Program-made: the position numbers and the translations under genes
Shown here: in pieces, positions 37,849 through 47,078 of the stretch
How positions within the stretch are numbered: position 1 is the first letter of the stretch
How the letters are laid out: each line of letters begins with the position of its first letter
DNA from: Candidatus Enterocloster faecavium
GTDB lineage: Bacteria > Bacillota > Clostridia > Lachnospirales > Lachnospiraceae
Length of the DNA stretch: 49,329 nt
NCBI GenBank assembly: GCA_019118585.1
Contig: DWYS01000058.1
Span: 1-49,329, forward strand
Direction of reading: 5' to 3'
Notes under the pieces: generated by a model
Databases searched by the model: none
Seen by the model: only the letters and a program-made list of their open reading frames with translations
Told to the model about the DNA's origin: nothing

Positions 37849-39648
37849 TTACCGCAGCATCAGCCGCAGATATTCCATCAGCCCTGCTGCCGTTTCCTCC
37901 CCGTAGAGCACCTCTCTGGCTCTGGCCGGGTCATCGGTAATGATATTGTCCACTCCCAGCAGACGCATCTGCTCCATCTCACTGCTCTGATTGACCGTCC
38001 ACACATGAACGCCTTTTCCCAGTTCATGAAGCCGCTCCACCAGCCTGGACGTTACAAAGCTGGAACGTATGCTGATAAAATCCAGCGCCGGGTTGTCGTA
38101 ATAATTTCCATAGGCGGCAGGAAGAATGTATCCCGTTTTCAGGTTCTGGCTGACGGCCTTTACCCGCTCCAGGTAACTCAGTTTCACCGAGGTGATCACA
38201 CACTGCTCCTCCATGCCCATATCCAGGATCATAGCGGCGGTCTGCTCCGGCAGGTCCGTATCATCTCCAATGTTCTTCAGTTCAATATTCAGCCGGATCC
38301 GGCCTCTGGCCGCCTCCAGCATCTCTTCCAGAGCAGGAATCCCCACGCCGGCAAATTCCGGACCAACCGAACTTCCCACATCCAGCTTTTTCACCTCATC
38401 CCAGGTCATCTCCCCCAGACGCCGGTTGACGCCGGACACCCGTTTGACATTTAAGTCATGGCAGACCACGATCACACCATCCAGTGTCATCTGCACATCG
38501 ATCTCACAGAAATCCGCCATCTCCTCCACCGCTGTTTCCAGAGCCGGAAGGGTATTTTCCGGCGCCCTTAACGAGCTCCCTCTGTGAGCGGTAATCTCCG
38601 TATCCGCCAAAAGAGCGGAGTCCAGGCCCACTCCGTTCCAGATCAGATCTGCCGTGAGGATGCCGCTGAGCACGATCCCGATCCCCAGAGCTGCAAGCCC
38701 CAGACGGCGTCCTCTTCCTGAAAGCCTGAGAACCGGTCCGTCCGAAGTCCCTGCCGGCTCCCGGCCGGCAAATCTGCCGTACATAACCGTCAGACCGCCA
38801 AAATCCACTGCTGTTGCCATGGAGCTTCCCAGAAAGAGAACCATCGCCTCGATCCTGCCGCTGACAGCTAAGAGCACCGCTGTGGCACGGTACCCCTCCT
38901 CAAATACGGCAGCCACCACAGCAGCACCGAGGTAGAGCACCACATGGAGAATCCCTATCCCTGCCACCACCATGCCGTTTAAGGCCAGGAGACGGAGGAG
39001 CGCACCCGGCCATCTCCCCTTGATCAGAACCCTGCTGCGGCGCAGCCCGTCCCGAAAGTTCTTCTGCTCCACCATGCAGGTAAAAAAGACCATCATAGTG
39101 GGAACTCCCACCAGAGCCAGCCCGACTACCAGCAGCACCAGAAACAGGCGGCCCGCCGGAAGATTCAGCAGTTCATCCAAAACGAAATTGATGGGCCGGA
39201 TCCGGGTAAATATGCGCAGCAGCACATAGCAGTTCATCATCAGATAGCTTGCCAGGGCCAAAAGAAAAAGCCGCCAGTTTCCCCTGCGCAGCTGCTCCCA
39301 TGTTTTCAAAAGCGCTCCTGAAGCCACAGCGCCAAGTCCTGCCCTCCTGGAATAGGAGGCCGCCTGATACAGCGTGATCAGTCCCGCCAGCTCTCCGGTC
39401 ATCGCTATGGATGTAAGCGCCGTAAGCAGCAGAAAGCTGAAAACCGCCGCCGGACTCACCAGCACCGGGAACAGATTGCTCATGGTCAGATAACTATAGC
39501 CTGCTGACCGCAGGGAAAACCGCAGCAGCAGGCCTGTTAATTTCCAGAGGCCTAAGCCTGCTGCCAGCCGCCAGCACATTGAAAAAACTGCCAGCCGCAG
39601 CAGGTTCAGCCGGATTGTCTGAAATGTTTCTCTAAAAAATCCTTTCAC
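37849..39648 (-). CDS. Membrane-anchored glycerophosphodiester phosphodiesterase
   Basis: N-terminal multi-TM region; ITAHRGSSLRAPENTLPALETAVEEMADFCEIDVQMTLDGVIVVCHD GDPD motif. Confidence 0.93.
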   Translation of the reverse strand: MKGFFRETFQTIRLNLLRLAVFSMCWRLAAGLGLWKLTGLLLRFSLRSAGYSYLTMSNLFPVLVSPAAVFSFLLLTALTSIAMTGELAGLITLYQAASYSRRAGLGAVASGALLKTWEQLRRGNWRLFLLALASYLMMNCYVLLRIFTRIRPINFVLDELLNLPAGRLFLVLLVVGLALVGVPTMMVFFTCMVEQKNFRDGLRRSRVLIKGRWPGALLRLLALNGMVVAGIGILHVVLYLGAAVVAAVFEEGYRATAVLLAVSGRIEAMVLFLGSSMATAVDFGGLTVMYGRFAGREPAGTSDGPVLRLSGRGRRLGLAALGIGIVLSGILTADLIWNGVGLDSALLADTEITAHRGSSLRAPENTLPALETAVEEMADFCEIDVQMTLDGVIVVCHDLNVKRVSGVNRRLGEMTWDEVKKLDVGSSVGPEFAGVGIPALEEMLEAARGRIRLNIELKNIGDDTDLPEQTAAMILDMGMEEQCVITSVKLSYLERVKAVSQNLKTGYILPAAYGNYYDNPALDFISIRSSFVTSRLVERLHELGKGVHVWTVNQSSEMEQMRLLGVDNIITDDPARAREVLYGEETAAGLMEYLRLMLR

Positions 39649-40329
39649 CTAAAGTTCTTCTTCCGTCCTTTGCTTCTCTTCCTCTTCCTGCTTTCTCCTC
39701 GCCGCAAAAGCGGTGATGGCCTGGTTTAATGAAAACATCTTGGCATCCAGCACATCCACCATATCGGCGCAGGCCTTCAGCTCCAAAAGCAGGTTTTCAG
39801 GAGCATTCCCCTCGAATTTGTACGCGATCTTGTGTTCCAGGCTGGCCCAGAAATCCATGGCCACCGAGCGGATCTGGATTTCCACCTTGGTTTCCACCGG
39901 ACCGTCCGTCAGATACACGGGGACCGTCACCACCATGTGGTAGCTCTTGTAGCCGTTGGGCTTGGGATGCTTGATATAGTCCTTCACATGGAGGACCGTC
40001 ACATCATCCTGACGGGCAATAAACTCCGCGATCTGATAGATGTCCGAGGTAAAGGAGCAGATGATACGGATCCCCGCGATGTCGCTTAAATGCTCCATCA
40101 TGGTTTCAATGGTCACTTCATACCCGTCCTTCTTCAGCTTCTTGACAATGCTGTCCGCTGATTTCAGCCTGGATTTAATATGCTCGATGGGGTTATAGTC
40201 GTACCGGCTGTTAAACTCGTTGTTGAGGATTTCGATTTTCGTATTGACTTTCTTCAGGGCCGAATCATACAAAAACATGACCGAACGCCATTGGTCCACC
40301 TGACTGTCGTTTTTTGGGATATTCGTCAA
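39649..40329 (-). CDS. Small alarmone synthetase (RelQ/YjbM-like GTP pyrophosphokinase)
   Basis: SDIAGIRIICSF, KHPKPNGYKSYHMVVTVPV, EIQIRSVAMDFWASLEHKIAYK; no HD domain. Confidence 0.93.
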   Translation of the reverse strand: MTNIPKNDSQVDQWRSVMFLYDSALKKVNTKIEILNNEFNSRYDYNPIEHIKSRLKSADSIVKKLKKDGYEVTIETMMEHLSDIAGIRIICSFTSDIYQIAEFIARQDDVTVLHVKDYIKHPKPNGYKSYHMVVTVPVYLTDGPVETKVEIQIRSVAMDFWASLEHKIAYKFEGNAPENLLLELKACADMVDVLDAKMFSLNQAITAFAARRKQEEEEKQRTEEEL

Positions 40330-40351
40330 AACTATCCCTCCCTCTTCGTTC

Positions 40352-41125
40352 CTAGTTAAGCTTGAGGCCTTTCAGAAGTTCTCCCAGACCGGTGGTCACG
40401 GAAGCAGTCTCCTTGTAGTCGTAATGCTCATGAGCCTCCTCTTCCTCCTTGGCGGCTGCCAGGGCCTTCATGCTCAGGCTGATCCTTCCATCGCCCACGG
40501 ACAGGATCTTCACCTTCACGGTCTGTCCCTCCTTCAGCACAACACCGGGATGCTTGATCCTCTGGGTGCTGATCTGGGAAACATGAAGCAGTCCGTCCAC
40601 GCCGTCAGCCAGCTTGATGAAAGCGCCGTAATCTTTGATGCTGTCCACGGTTCCCTCTACGATGTCGCCGGCCTTAAACTGAGCCATGCGCTCCTTGCGG
40701 GCAGCTTCCTTCTTATCCTTCTCTACCTGGCGGGCAGAAAGAACCAGCTTCTTGTTCTCCGGATCTGCAGTGATGATAACAGCCTCCAGGGTCTTGCCCT
40801 TAAAGTCCTCCAGATTCTCCACATACTCGGTGGAAACATGGGAGCCGGGAATGAAGGCTCTCACATCGTCCAGGTAGCCCACTACGCCGCCTTTTACTGC
40901 CTCTACAATCTTTACCTTCACAACGGTGTGGTCCTCTTTCATCTGCACGAAGTTGTTCCACTTCTCCATCTCGCCGCTCTCGTCCTCGGCAGCCTCAATA
41001 TTTCTCTTGTTCAGAGTCTGATAGGAAGCTTCCAGCTCTGCAGCGTAATCCTCCATGGTCTCTTCCGGCATAGACGCCTCTTCCTTTACTTCCTGCTCCA
41101 TCTCTTTTTTCAGTTCTTCGCTCAT
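40352..41125 (-). CDS. S1 RNA-binding domain protein (ribosomal protein S1-like, two visible S1 repeats)
   Basis: GGVVGYLDDVRAFIPGSHVS and GDIVEGTVDSIKDYGAFIKLADGVDGLLHVSQIS...GQTVKVKILSVGDGRISLSMKAL. Confidence 0.9.
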   Translation of the reverse strand: MSEELKKEMEQEVKEEASMPEETMEDYAAELEASYQTLNKRNIEAAEDESGEMEKWNNFVQMKEDHTVVKVKIVEAVKGGVVGYLDDVRAFIPGSHVSTEYVENLEDFKGKTLEAVIITADPENKKLVLSARQVEKDKKEAARKERMAQFKAGDIVEGTVDSIKDYGAFIKLADGVDGLLHVSQISTQRIKHPGVVLKEGQTVKVKILSVGDGRISLSMKALAAAKEEEEAHEHYDYKETASVTTGLGELLKGLKLN

Positions 41126-41370
41126 AATTGTTCTCCTCGCCTTTCCTCGCATTTTGCTCCAGATTTTATCTTCCGGATAAGCTCCTTCCATTATACCAAC
41201 AACAGGGCGGTTTTTTCCATACTTTTCTTATAAAAATTATGCCGTTTTTCAAAAAAAACATGCTCTTTTCGCGAAAAATATGCTATGATTTTTTCAGAGC
41301 CGTGCCAAATCGCCGCGTGCCTGTTACAGAATCCTATTTTATTATAGAAAGAAAGGACCGCCGTATTGCA

Positions 41371-42330
41371 ATGATCAATTTTCTGAATCTGGAATACTTT
41401 CTGGTAGCTGCAGAAGAGCTGAATTTTACCAAGGCAGCCAAACGGCTGTATATCTCCCAGCAGTCTCTCAGCAACCATATTTCCAATATGGAGAAGGAAT
41501 TCGACATCATTCTTTTCAACCGGACCTCCCCCCTGACTTTGACCTATGCCGGCCAGGTATTAAAGGAACGTGCCCGGGAAATGCTGGATTTGCGGGATGA
41601 AACTTACCGGGAAATCCGGGACATCAAGGATTTCTCCACCGGCCAGCTGTCCATCGGTGTCTCCCACACCAGAGGACGGGTCATTCTCCCGGAAATCCTG
41701 CCCTACTATCAGGCCCTCTATCCCGGCATCGAGCTGAAGCTGGTGGAGGGCAATTCCCAGGAGCTGGCCGCTGACCTCCTCCACGGGGATATTGACCTGA
41801 TTATCGATCTGCTGCCCCTGTCGGTAGAAAATGTGGAAACCGTTCCCATCTGTAAGGAAGAAATCCTTCTGGTGGTTCCGGACCAGGTCCTGGAAACCGC
41901 TTTTCCCGGACGCCTGGAAGAAATCCACAAGCGCCTGTCCCAGTCCGTGGACTTAAAGCTTTTAGAGCACTGCCCGTTTATCCTGCTGAAACCCGGCAAC
42001 CGGGTCCGCTCCATCGCCGATGAGATCCTCACCGACGTCCAGATCGACCCCAATATCGTGCTGGAGACAGAAAATATTGAAACTGCCCTGGCTTTAAGCC
42101 GCCGCGGCATGGGCATTACCTTTTATCCCAAAATGTTCATGAAGGAGGAGCTTCCCACTGCCGACCAGAAGGAAACCTTCCTGAAAAAATACCATTTGAA
42201 TCTGTATTCCCTGAATTATGACCGGGCCCACGGAGTTCTGGGAATCGGCTATCACAAAAGCCACTATATCTCCAGAGCCACCAAGGAATTTATCCGCATC
42301 GCAAAGGAGAAGATCCATTACAATGAATAA
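41371..42330 (+). CDS. LysR family transcriptional regulator
   Basis: MINFLNLEYFLVAAEELNFTKAAKRLYISQQSLSNHISNMEKEF; start moved from the computed 41128. Confidence 0.92.
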   Translation: MINFLNLEYFLVAAEELNFTKAAKRLYISQQSLSNHISNMEKEFDIILFNRTSPLTLTYAGQVLKERAREMLDLRDETYREIRDIKDFSTGQLSIGVSHTRGRVILPEILPYYQALYPGIELKLVEGNSQELAADLLHGDIDLIIDLLPLSVENVETVPICKEEILLVVPDQVLETAFPGRLEEIHKRLSQSVDLKLLEHCPFILLKPGNRVRSIADEILTDVQIDPNIVLETENIETALALSRRGMGITFYPKMFMKEELPTADQKETFLKKYHLNLYSLNYDRAHGVLGIGYHKSHYISRATKEFIRIAKEKIHYNE

Positions 42331-42335
42331 CGGGA

Positions 42336-42362
42336 AGAGGCCTTGACAAGGTCTCTTTTTTT
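42336..42362 (+). terminator. Terminator of LysR 41371, overlapping the perR promoter
   Basis: AGAGGCCTT-GAC-AAGGTCTCT-TTTTTT. Confidence 0.8.
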
Positions 42363-42371
42363 CGCTATAAT
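42343..42371 (+). promoter_or_regulatory. Promoter of the Fur/PerR-family gene
   Basis: TTGACA-17-TATAAT. Confidence 0.9.
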
Positions 42372-42379
42372 ATTTAACA

Positions 42380-42392
42380 AATAGTAACTATT
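42380..42392. promoter_or_regulatory. Fur/Per-box-like dyad AATAGT-A-ACTATT
   Basis: Perfect 6-1-6 dyad just after the -10. Confidence 0.65.
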
Positions 42393-42416
42393 ATCATTAT
42401 TAAGAAAGGAGCCGCT

Positions 42417-42848
42417 ATGAAAACGCTTAAGTATAGCCGTCAGCGGGAATCCATCAAAGCCTGTCTGATGAATCGTCATGACCATCCGACGGCAGACGCC
42501 CTATACGCCAGCATCCGTGAAGAATTTCCCAACATCAGCCTTGGCACGGTTTATCGGAACTTAAACCTCCTGGTGGAGACGGGAGAGATTCAGCGGCTGA
42601 CCTGCGGCGATGGGGCTGACCATTACGATGGAGTTCCTACTCCACATTACCATTTCATGTGCCGGGACTGCCGCCAGGTATACGATGTTCCCATGGACGT
42701 CATGGAATCACTGAACGAGACAGCCCAGGCCTTTGCACCGGGAGAGGTAGACAGTCACTCGATTTTGTTTTTCGGCCGATGCAGCTGCTGCCTGGAAAAA
42801 GAAGCCTCTGAAAAAAATGTGGAAAAAGGGGTTGACAAAACAGCCTGA
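42417..42848 (+). CDS. perR: Fur family regulator, PerR-like
   Basis: RQRESIKACLMNRHDHPTADALYASIREEFPNISLGTVYRNLNLLVETGEI, HYHFMCRDCRQVYDV; adjacent to rubrerythrins. Confidence 0.88.
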   Translation: MKTLKYSRQRESIKACLMNRHDHPTADALYASIREEFPNISLGTVYRNLNLLVETGEIQRLTCGDGADHYDGVPTPHYHFMCRDCRQVYDVPMDVMESLNETAQAFAPGEVDSHSILFFGRCSCCLEKEASEKNVEKGVDKTA

Positions 42849-42860
42849 TGGCTGTATAGT
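42832..42860 (+). promoter_or_regulatory. Promoter of the first rubrerythrin, within the perR 3' end
   Basis: TTGACA-17-TATAGT. Confidence 0.85.
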
Positions 42861-42866
42861 AATAAC

Positions 42867-42879
42867 AGTAATCATTACT
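42867..42879. promoter_or_regulatory. Fur/Per-box-like dyad AGTAAT-C-ATTACT
   Basis: Perfect 6-1-6 dyad at the predicted transcription start. Confidence 0.7.
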
Positions 42880-42957
42880 ATTTTCTTTCCGAGATAGGAA
42901 ATGATTCTGATTCAGAACTGAACAAAATTCAAATAAAAGGAAAAGGAGAAAACAGCT

Positions 42958-43503
42958 ATGAAGAAATGGGTTTGTACTGTATGTGGTTATGTTTACGAGG
43001 GAGAGAATCCGCCGGAGAAATGTCCTCAGTGCGGCGTCCCCGCTTCCAAGTTCAAAGAGCAGAAGGCTGACGAGCTGGCTTGGGCCTGCGAGCATGAGGT
43101 AGGAGTTGCTCAGGGTTCTCCCGAGGATATCATGGCTGACCTGCGCGCAAACTTCGAGGGCGAGTGCTCTGAGGTTGGTATGTATCTGGCTATGTCCCGC
43201 GTTGCTTACAGAGAGGGATATCCCGAGATCGGCGAGTACTGGAAGACCGCCGCTTACGAGGAAGCAGAGCATGCCGCTAAGTTCGCTGAGCTGCTGGGCG
43301 AGGTTGTAACCGACAGCACCAAGAAGAACCTGGAGATGAGAGTTGCTGCTGAGAACGGCGCTACCGCCGGCAAGTTCGATCTGGCCAAGAGAGCAAAAGC
43401 TCTGAATCTCGATGCAATCCATGACACCGTTCATGAGATGGCTAAGGACGAGGCAAGACACGGCCGTGCATTTGAGGGTCTGCTGAAGCGGTATTTTGAT
43501 TAA
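42958..43503 (+). CDS. Reverse-architecture rubrerythrin (N-terminal rubredoxin domain)
   Basis: [30 protein letters not shown] at the N-terminus, then a ferritin-like diiron domain ([19 protein letters not shown]). Confidence 0.93.
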   Translation: MKKWVCTVCGYVYEGENPPEKCPQCGVPASKFKEQKADELAWACEHEVGVAQGSPEDIMADLRANFEGECSEVGMYLAMSRVAYREGYPEIGEYWKTAAYEEAEHAAKFAELLGEVVTDSTKKNLEMRVAAENGATAGKFDLAKRAKALNLDAIHDTVHEMAKDEARHGRAFEGLLKRYFD

Positions 43504-43537
43504 AATTTCAGTTGATTAAAATTTTCGAAAAATTTTA

Positions 43538-43566
43538 TTGAAATATACGAAATTTTCCGATACAAT
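43538..43566 (+). promoter_or_regulatory. Promoter of the second rubrerythrin
   Basis: TTGAAA-17-TACAAT. Confidence 0.75.
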
Positions 43567-43589
43567 GGAAGCGCAAGGGAACTGTAACC

Positions 43590-43624
43590 TTCTGCCGGAC
43601 GCGCTCCACGCGTGTCTGGCAGAA
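43590..43624 (+). other. Long 5'-UTR stem-loop upstream of the second rubrerythrin
   Basis: TTCTGCCGGACGCG / CGTGTCTGGCAGAA, 14 bp including two G-U pairs, 7-nt loop, no U-tract. Confidence 0.7.
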
Positions 43625-43655
43625 CGTATTACAAAAGAAAGGTGAGGTACATATT

Positions 43656-44204
43656 ATGGCATCAAAATACGCAGGAACAAAGACGGAAAAGAATCTTCAG
43701 GATGCATTCGCAGGCGAGTCCCAGGCCCGCAACAAGTATACCTACTATGCATCCGTAGCTAAGAAAGCTGGCTATGAGCAGATGGCATCTCTGTATCTGG
43801 AGACCGCTGACCAGGAAAAAGAGCACGCTAAGATGTGGTTCAAAGAACTTCACGGCGGCAAAGTCAGCAGCGACATCGAGGAAAACCTGAAAGATGCAGC
43901 CGCAGGCGAGAACTATGAGTGGACCGATATGTATGCCCGTATGGCCCGTGAAGCCAGGGAAGAAGGCTTTGAAGAGCTGGCTGTGAAGTTTGAGCTGGTT
44001 GCCAAGGTAGAGGCGGCCCACGAGAAGCGCTACAACAAACTTCTGGAAAGCCTCCAGAACGACAAGACCTTCAAGGGAGATGCTCCCCTTGGCTGGAAGT
44101 GCAGAAACTGCGGCTATATCCACGAAGGCCCCGACGCTCCCGAGGTATGTCCCTGCTGCGCACATCCCAAGGCTTACTTTGAGAGGAAGGTTGAGAATTA
44201 CTAA
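43656..44204 (+). CDS. rbr: Rubrerythrin (C-terminal rubredoxin domain)
   Basis: N-terminal diiron domain ([29 protein letters not shown]), C-terminal [29 protein letters not shown]. Confidence 0.95.
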   Translation: MASKYAGTKTEKNLQDAFAGESQARNKYTYYASVAKKAGYEQMASLYLETADQEKEHAKMWFKELHGGKVSSDIEENLKDAAAGENYEWTDMYARMAREAREEGFEELAVKFELVAKVEAAHEKRYNKLLESLQNDKTFKGDAPLGWKCRNCGYIHEGPDAPEVCPCCAHPKAYFERKVENY

Positions 44205-44222
44205 GTTTAGACACAACTAAAA

Positions 44223-44280
44223 AGCGCTGCAAAATCCGCTCTTACTCACACAGCGAATTTTGCAGCGCTCCTTTTTCTTT
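44223..44280. terminator. Intrinsic terminator between rbr and rpiB (convergent)
   Basis: AGCGCTGCAAAATCCGC / GCGAATTTTGCAGCGCT, one mismatch, T-rich tail. Confidence 0.85.
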
Positions 44281-44724
44281 TTATTCCCGATTCTCAATCT
44301 CCATTATCATATTCACCCGCCGCTCATGACGGCCGCCCTCAAAGCTGGCGTCCAGCCATGCCTCGGTGATCATCTTGGCCAGCTCACTGCCAACCACACG
44401 CGCTCCGAAAGCCAATACATTTGTGTTGTTGTGCTGTCTGGACAGCTTTGCCGTGTAGGGTTCGCTGCACACACAGGCCCGGATTCCCTTCACCTTGTTG
44501 GCCGCCAGGGAGATTCCCACCCCGGTTCCGCAGATAACGATTCCCAGATCCGCCTCCCCTCCGGCCACGGCCCGGCCGACCTTCTCCCCGTAAATCGGGT
44601 AGTCGCAGCTCTCCGTGGAGTTGGTTCCAAGATCGAGAACCTCATATCCCTTTCCCTCCACAAACTCCTTGATGATATTCTTTAATTCAATAGCGGTATG
44701 GTCATTTCCCATAGCGATTTTCAT
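44281..44724 (-). CDS. rpiB: Ribose-5-phosphate isomerase B
   Basis: MKIAMGNDHTAIELKNIIKEFV, LGIVICGTGVGISLAANKVKGIRAC, RQHNNTNVLAFGARVVG. Confidence 0.95.
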   Translation of the reverse strand: MKIAMGNDHTAIELKNIIKEFVEGKGYEVLDLGTNSTESCDYPIYGEKVGRAVAGGEADLGIVICGTGVGISLAANKVKGIRACVCSEPYTAKLSRQHNNTNVLAFGARVVGSELAKMITEAWLDASFEGGRHERRVNMIMEIENRE

Positions 44725-44796
44725 TGTTTTGTGTCTCCTTTTCTGTTGTCCTTTCCGCCCAAATGAAAGGCACTATTCTATTATTCCGAATCAGCT

Positions 44797-45939
44797 TCAT
44801 CCCACCTGATCCCCACCAAAAAATGCCCGAATCCGATCCAGCCGGGAGGTCATGGAAAGCAGCAGCATATCCGCGGCGGTAAGCGCCGCCATCGCCTCCA
44901 CCACTACCACAGCCCGGGGAACGATGATCGGGTCATGTCTTCCCTTGATTACGATCTCCCGCTCTTTCCCGAACCGGTCCACGGTCTGCTGCGGACGGGC
45001 GATGGACGGCGTGGGCTTGAAGGCTGCGCGGAAGACAATGGGGCTTCCGTCACTCATTCCCCCCAGAGTTCCGCCGGAATGGTTCGTCTGCTTCACGGTA
45101 CGGGGCTGGAACGCCAGGCCGCCGTCCGGGGTCTTCTCTTCCAGGCAAAAGGCATCGTTGTTCTCCGATCCCCGCATGGAAGCTGCCTGAAACCCGGAGC
45201 CGATCTCGAATCCCTTCACCGCGCCGATGGAGAGTATGGCCTTTGCCAGATTGGCGTCCAGCTTCTCAAACACGGGCTCTCCGATACCGACCGGCATCCC
45301 CTCGATGACGCACTCCACCACGCCGCCTGAAGAGTCCTTCTCCGCCATAAGTGTTTCCAGATACGCCTCTGCCTCCAGGGCTGCCTGGGCATCCGGCATA
45401 TAGAGGCGGTTTTTATCCCGCTCCGCCAGATCCATCCGCTCCGGAGAAATCACAACCGGCCCGATGGAGCGGGTATAGGCGCGCACCTTCACTCCCAGGC
45501 TCTCCAGAAGCTTCGCCGCAACTGCCCCGGCTGCCACCCGGCCTGCCGTCTCCCTGCCGGAGGAACGGCCGCCTCCCCTGTAATCCCGAAACCCGTATTT
45601 CTGATCAAAGGTATAGTCCGCGTGGCCCGGCCGGTAGATATCCATGATCTCCCCATAGTCCTGGGATCTCTGATCTTTATTGCGTATCTCCAGGGCAATG
45701 GGCGTACCCGTTGTTTTTCCCTCAAATACACCGGAGAGGATCTCTGCCTGGTCTCCCTCCTGCCGTGCCGTAGTGAACCGGCTCTGTCCCGGCTTTCTCC
45801 GATCCAGGTAACGCTGGATATCCTCTTCGCTCAGAGGGAGGCCCGCCGGGCATCCGTCCACCACCACTCCGATTCCTTTTCCATGGGACTCTCCCCATGT
45901 AGTGATTCTGAAAATTGTCCCATAGCTGGAACCTGCCAT
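44797..45939 (-). CDS. aroC: Chorismate synthase
   Basis: [61 protein letters not shown]. Confidence 0.97.
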   Translation of the reverse strand: MAGSSYGTIFRITTWGESHGKGIGVVVDGCPAGLPLSEEDIQRYLDRRKPGQSRFTTARQEGDQAEILSGVFEGKTTGTPIALEIRNKDQRSQDYGEIMDIYRPGHADYTFDQKYGFRDYRGGGRSSGRETAGRVAAGAVAAKLLESLGVKVRAYTRSIGPVVISPERMDLAERDKNRLYMPDAQAALEAEAYLETLMAEKDSSGGVVECVIEGMPVGIGEPVFEKLDANLAKAILSIGAVKGFEIGSGFQAASMRGSENNDAFCLEEKTPDGGLAFQPRTVKQTNHSGGTLGGMSDGSPIVFRAAFKPTPSIARPQQTVDRFGKEREIVIKGRHDPIIVPRAVVVVEAMAALTAADMLLLSMTSRLDRIRAFFGGDQVG

Positions 45940-45954
45940 ATTTTAACGCTCCTC

Positions 45955-47013
45955 TCAGCCTCCGATTTTCGCAATGGTGCAGCAGTTGGGCTCATTCACC
46001 TTCACGCTGCGTCCGCTCATAACCAGGAGGCCCTTCTCATAGTCCACCTTAAAGAAGGTGATGGTGCCGCTGTCATGGTTCAGGGACGCGATATGGCGCG
46101 AATCCGGGAACACCGCGATGTCCTTGGGATACTCCCCGCTGATCGGCAGACAGCAAAGCATGGTGAGAAGGCCCGTCTCCTCGTCCCTTCTGTATACACT
46201 GATGGTATTCTCCCCGGCGTTGGAGCAATAAATGTATTTCTGATCCCAGGAAAGGCGCATCGCACAGGCCGCCGTCATATTCCCCGGATTCTTGGTAGAC
46301 GTGGTGGAGATCGTCTGGATCTTCTCAATCACCGGCGCCCGGTCCCCGGTCTGATAGGTGTACACGTCAATGGCATTCTTCAGCTCATACATCAGATAAA
46401 TAAAGCGCCCGTCCGCGCTGAAGCGGAAATGCCGGGGAGCGGATTCCAGCTCGCAGCGGATTGCATCCACCTGAACCAGTTTTTTCTCTTTTTCATTGAA
46501 ACGGTATATTTTCACCTGGTCAATGCCGTTGTCCACGGAAAGCACATACTTCCCGTCCGGCATCCTCCGGGTGCAGGTCACATGGGGACGGAAGTTGCGC
46601 TCCGCCACACTGCCGTATCCCTTATCAAATACGCCGTCCACAATTTCCCCAACGGAGCCGTCCTTATTAAGGCTTAAAACCGTGGCCTTTCCGTCATGAT
46701 ATCCGGAGACAAACACATACTTGTCCTCGATATCCGTGCAGAGATGGCAGCCACGCATACCTCGGATGGACGCGCTGTTGAGCCTCGCCAGGCTCCCGTT
46801 CTCCAGAATACGGAAGGAGACAACCCCCTCGTCTGCGATGGAATACAGCGTTTTCCCGTCGCTTGAAGCGATCACGTAGGAGGAATTATCCACCTCCACC
46901 TCACAGCGCTCCTTAAAAATTCCTTTCTCCACATCTACGTCATAAACGGTGATCCCCTTTGCCTTGCCCGTGTAGGAATAGGATCCTACATATGCCATAT
47001 ATTTGCCTTTCAT
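45955..47013 (-). CDS. Lactonase family (6-phosphogluconolactonase-like) beta-propeller protein
   Basis: MAYVGSYSYTGKAKGITVYDVD, HPHVT-like RPHVTCTRRMPDGKYVLSVDNGIDQVKIY; start moved to 47013. Confidence 0.88.
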   Translation of the reverse strand: MKGKYMAYVGSYSYTGKAKGITVYDVDVEKGIFKERCEVEVDNSSYVIASSDGKTLYSIADEGVVSFRILENGSLARLNSASIRGMRGCHLCTDIEDKYVFVSGYHDGKATVLSLNKDGSVGEIVDGVFDKGYGSVAERNFRPHVTCTRRMPDGKYVLSVDNGIDQVKIYRFNEKEKKLVQVDAIRCELESAPRHFRFSADGRFIYLMYELKNAIDVYTYQTGDRAPVIEKIQTISTTSTKNPGNMTAACAMRLSWDQKYIYCSNAGENTISVYRRDEETGLLTMLCCLPISGEYPKDIAVFPDSRHIASLNHDSGTITFFKVDYEKGLLVMSGRSVKVNEPNCCTIAKIGG

Positions 47014-47049
47014 GACCTTGTGTACCTCCCTGAATTTATGCCGCTGCCC

Positions 47050-47078
47050 GCTTAAGCCGCAGCGAATTAAGCTTAAGC
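47050..47078. promoter_or_regulatory. Two copies of palindrome GCTTAAGC 21 bp apart, upstream of the lactonase gene
   Basis: GCTTAAGC at 47050-47057 and 47071-47078, just downstream of minus-strand TTAACA-17-TATGAT. Confidence 0.55.

Noticed and set aside
36961-38454. 497-aa + strand ORF opposite DUF3783, dtd and GDPD genes
   Set aside because: Spans three well-supported minus-strand genes; no recognisable domain.
42336-42848. CRISPR or other repeat array in the AT-rich perR region
   Set aside because: Only isolated dyads are present; no regularly spaced repeats anywhere in the window.
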